A stretch of 64,000 nt of DNA from an uncultured Lactobacillus sp. (GTDB lineage: Bacteria; Bacillota; Bacilli; Lactobacillales; Lactobacillaceae): assembly GCA_937916845.1 (NCBI GenBank), contig CALFSK010000023.1:1-64000 (forward strand), in the 5' to 3' direction. The notes beneath the pieces were generated by a model. That model did no database searches. It was not told the DNA's origin and saw only the letters and a program-made list of their open reading frames with translations. This document shows, piece after piece, positions 63,268 to 64,000 of this stretch. Within the stretch, counting starts at the first letter, position 1; each line of letters opens with the position of its first letter. The position numbers were made by a program, and so were the translations under genes.

Positions 63268-64000
63268 TTTAGTACTGTCGCGTTCAACTAGACTAGTGCC
63301 AAGTTCAACCCGTTGGACCGTGGTCCGGCCTTCTAGTCGACTCATAATCAAGTCGACTGCGGCCGTGCCCATGAGTTCCGTATCGACGTTAACCGCACTT
63401 AATTCTGGATAAACGAACGTTGCGAGCGACGTATTATTAAAGCTAAATAGCTTAACGCGTTCTGGAACTTTAATACCCGCTGATTGGAGGGCTTTGAGTG
63501 CCCCGGCCGCCATCGGGTCATTGGCAACGAAAAAGGCTTCTGGCAACTTATCACCCAAGGTCGTGATGGCTTTTTTCATCATTTTAAATCCGGATTCACT
63601 CGTATAATCGCCTTTGAAAACAACCTTCGGATTGTAAGCGTGCCGGCGTTCCATCGCCGTTCGGAAGCCTAACATCCGCCGATCGACGACTTCAAGTTCA
63701 TGGTCGGTCGTCATTTCAGTCCCGTGAATAAACCCGATATCGTGAATATCACGGCCCCAGAAATAGTCGACGACTTTTTCCGTAGCGGTACGAAAGTCCG
63801 TGACCACGCTATCAAAACCACTGTCAAATTGATCATCATCTACAAAAACGAGGTTGTCCGTAATGGTGGCCATGTTATAGACCTGCTTAGGGCTAAACTT
63901 ACCAATTGCAATGATAGCATCGACATTGGTATCCAGTTTTCGAACGTTGTTTTGGAAAATCCGCGTCACTTCGAACTGGTGCTGCTGACCACGACGTTCA
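63265..64000 (-). CDS. LacI/GalR-family repressor, 5' end outside window
   Basis: Only the effector-binding part (~245 residues) is visible; the frame stays open through the window edge, so the HTH lies outside. Features: VDAIIAIGKFS, DIGFIHGTEMTTDHELEVVDRRMLGF, EAFFVANDPMAAGALKALQ and VKLFSFNNTSLATFVYPELSAV, typical of GalR/EbgR-like repressors of beta-galactosidase genes. Upstream of the GH42 gene on the same strand, with its own terminator, so it is likely its regulator. Confidence 0.9.
   Translation of the reverse strand, partial: ERRGQQHQFEVTRIFQNNVRKLDTNVDAIIAIGKFSPKQVYNMATITDNLVFVDDDQFDSGFDSVVTDFRTATEKVVDYFWGRDIHDIGFIHGTEMTTDHELEVVDRRMLGFRTAMERRHAYNPKVVFKGDYTSESGFKMMKKAITTLGDKLPEAFFVANDPMAAGALKALQSAGIKVPERVKLFSFNNTSLATFVYPELSAVNVDTELMGTAAVDLIMSRLEGRTTVQRVELGTSLVERDSTK

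Overview
The window looks like chromosomal DNA of a lactic acid bacterium of the Lactiplantibacillus plantarum group. Evidence seen in the sequence: a surface protein ending in an LPQTxE sorting signal, a WxL/DUF916 cell-surface-complex cluster, a LysM-NlpC/P60 endopeptidase with a Ser/Ala/Thr linker, ATP-dependent PEP carboxykinase, sugar PTS genes under LacI-type and CcpA-type operators, and Gram-positive ribosome binding sites and terminators. A perfect parS site (51748-51763) suggests the segment is origin-proximal.

Layout. 1-8.5 kb: 3' part of a sortase-anchored protein, uppP, a DUF4870/TetR/macrodomain operon, a secreted DUF1002 protein, a DUF4767 lipoprotein and a MarR regulator. 8.5-11.6 kb: TetR regulator, pckA and a small gene. 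11.6-20.3 kb: a divergent sugar locus (GH13 glucosidase broken by an in-frame amber codon, LacI repressor and GH32 hydrolase on one side; PTS EIIBCA and a GH36 alpha-galactosidase on the other) around a shared 250-bp control region. 20.3-22.6 kb: NlpC/P60 endopeptidase with a WalR-type box, two unknown small genes and tRNA-Ala(CGC). 22.6-27.6 kb: an AT-richer accessory block in which an Rgg-like regulator faces a four-gene operon (unknown small protein, flavin reductase, MFS exporter, ATP-grasp ligase). 27.6-32.7 kb: DUF2798/MarR pair, DyP peroxidase, menG, YdcF and SGNH hydrolase.

32.7-42.4 kb is a redox/metal neighbourhood: a P1B-type ATPase with CPG instead of CPC, thioredoxin plus a CsoR/CstR-family repressor, a metallochaperone-Dps operon, a Crp/Fnr (Flp-like) regulator, PepO-like peptidase, a GNAT enzyme and an NADH oxidase. 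FNR-type boxes lie 41.5 bp upstream of the predicted start sites of both the ATPase and the chaperone-Dps operon, which flank the Fnr-like gene. 42.4-47.3 kb is a five-gene csc cluster whose lectin-WxL gene carries a frameshift. 47.9-56.0 kb: TetR, then the sbcD-sbcC-AAA-VWA-unknown operon. 56.3-60.7 kb: aquaglyceroporin, AarF/UbiB kinase and a T-box-controlled branched-chain amino acid permease. 60.7-64 kb: GH42 beta-galactosidase and a LacI-type repressor cut by the window edge.

The strongest candidate for something undescribed is a pair of intergenic repeat families of about 170-195 bp (family A at 28.8 and 63.0 kb; family B at 34.9, 37.1 and 48.7 kb with a fragment at 28.7 kb). Copies differ in sequence but keep their stems through compensatory changes, and family B has a 9-bp crossing pairing that could be a pseudoknot. 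No IS element, prophage or CRISPR array was seen.
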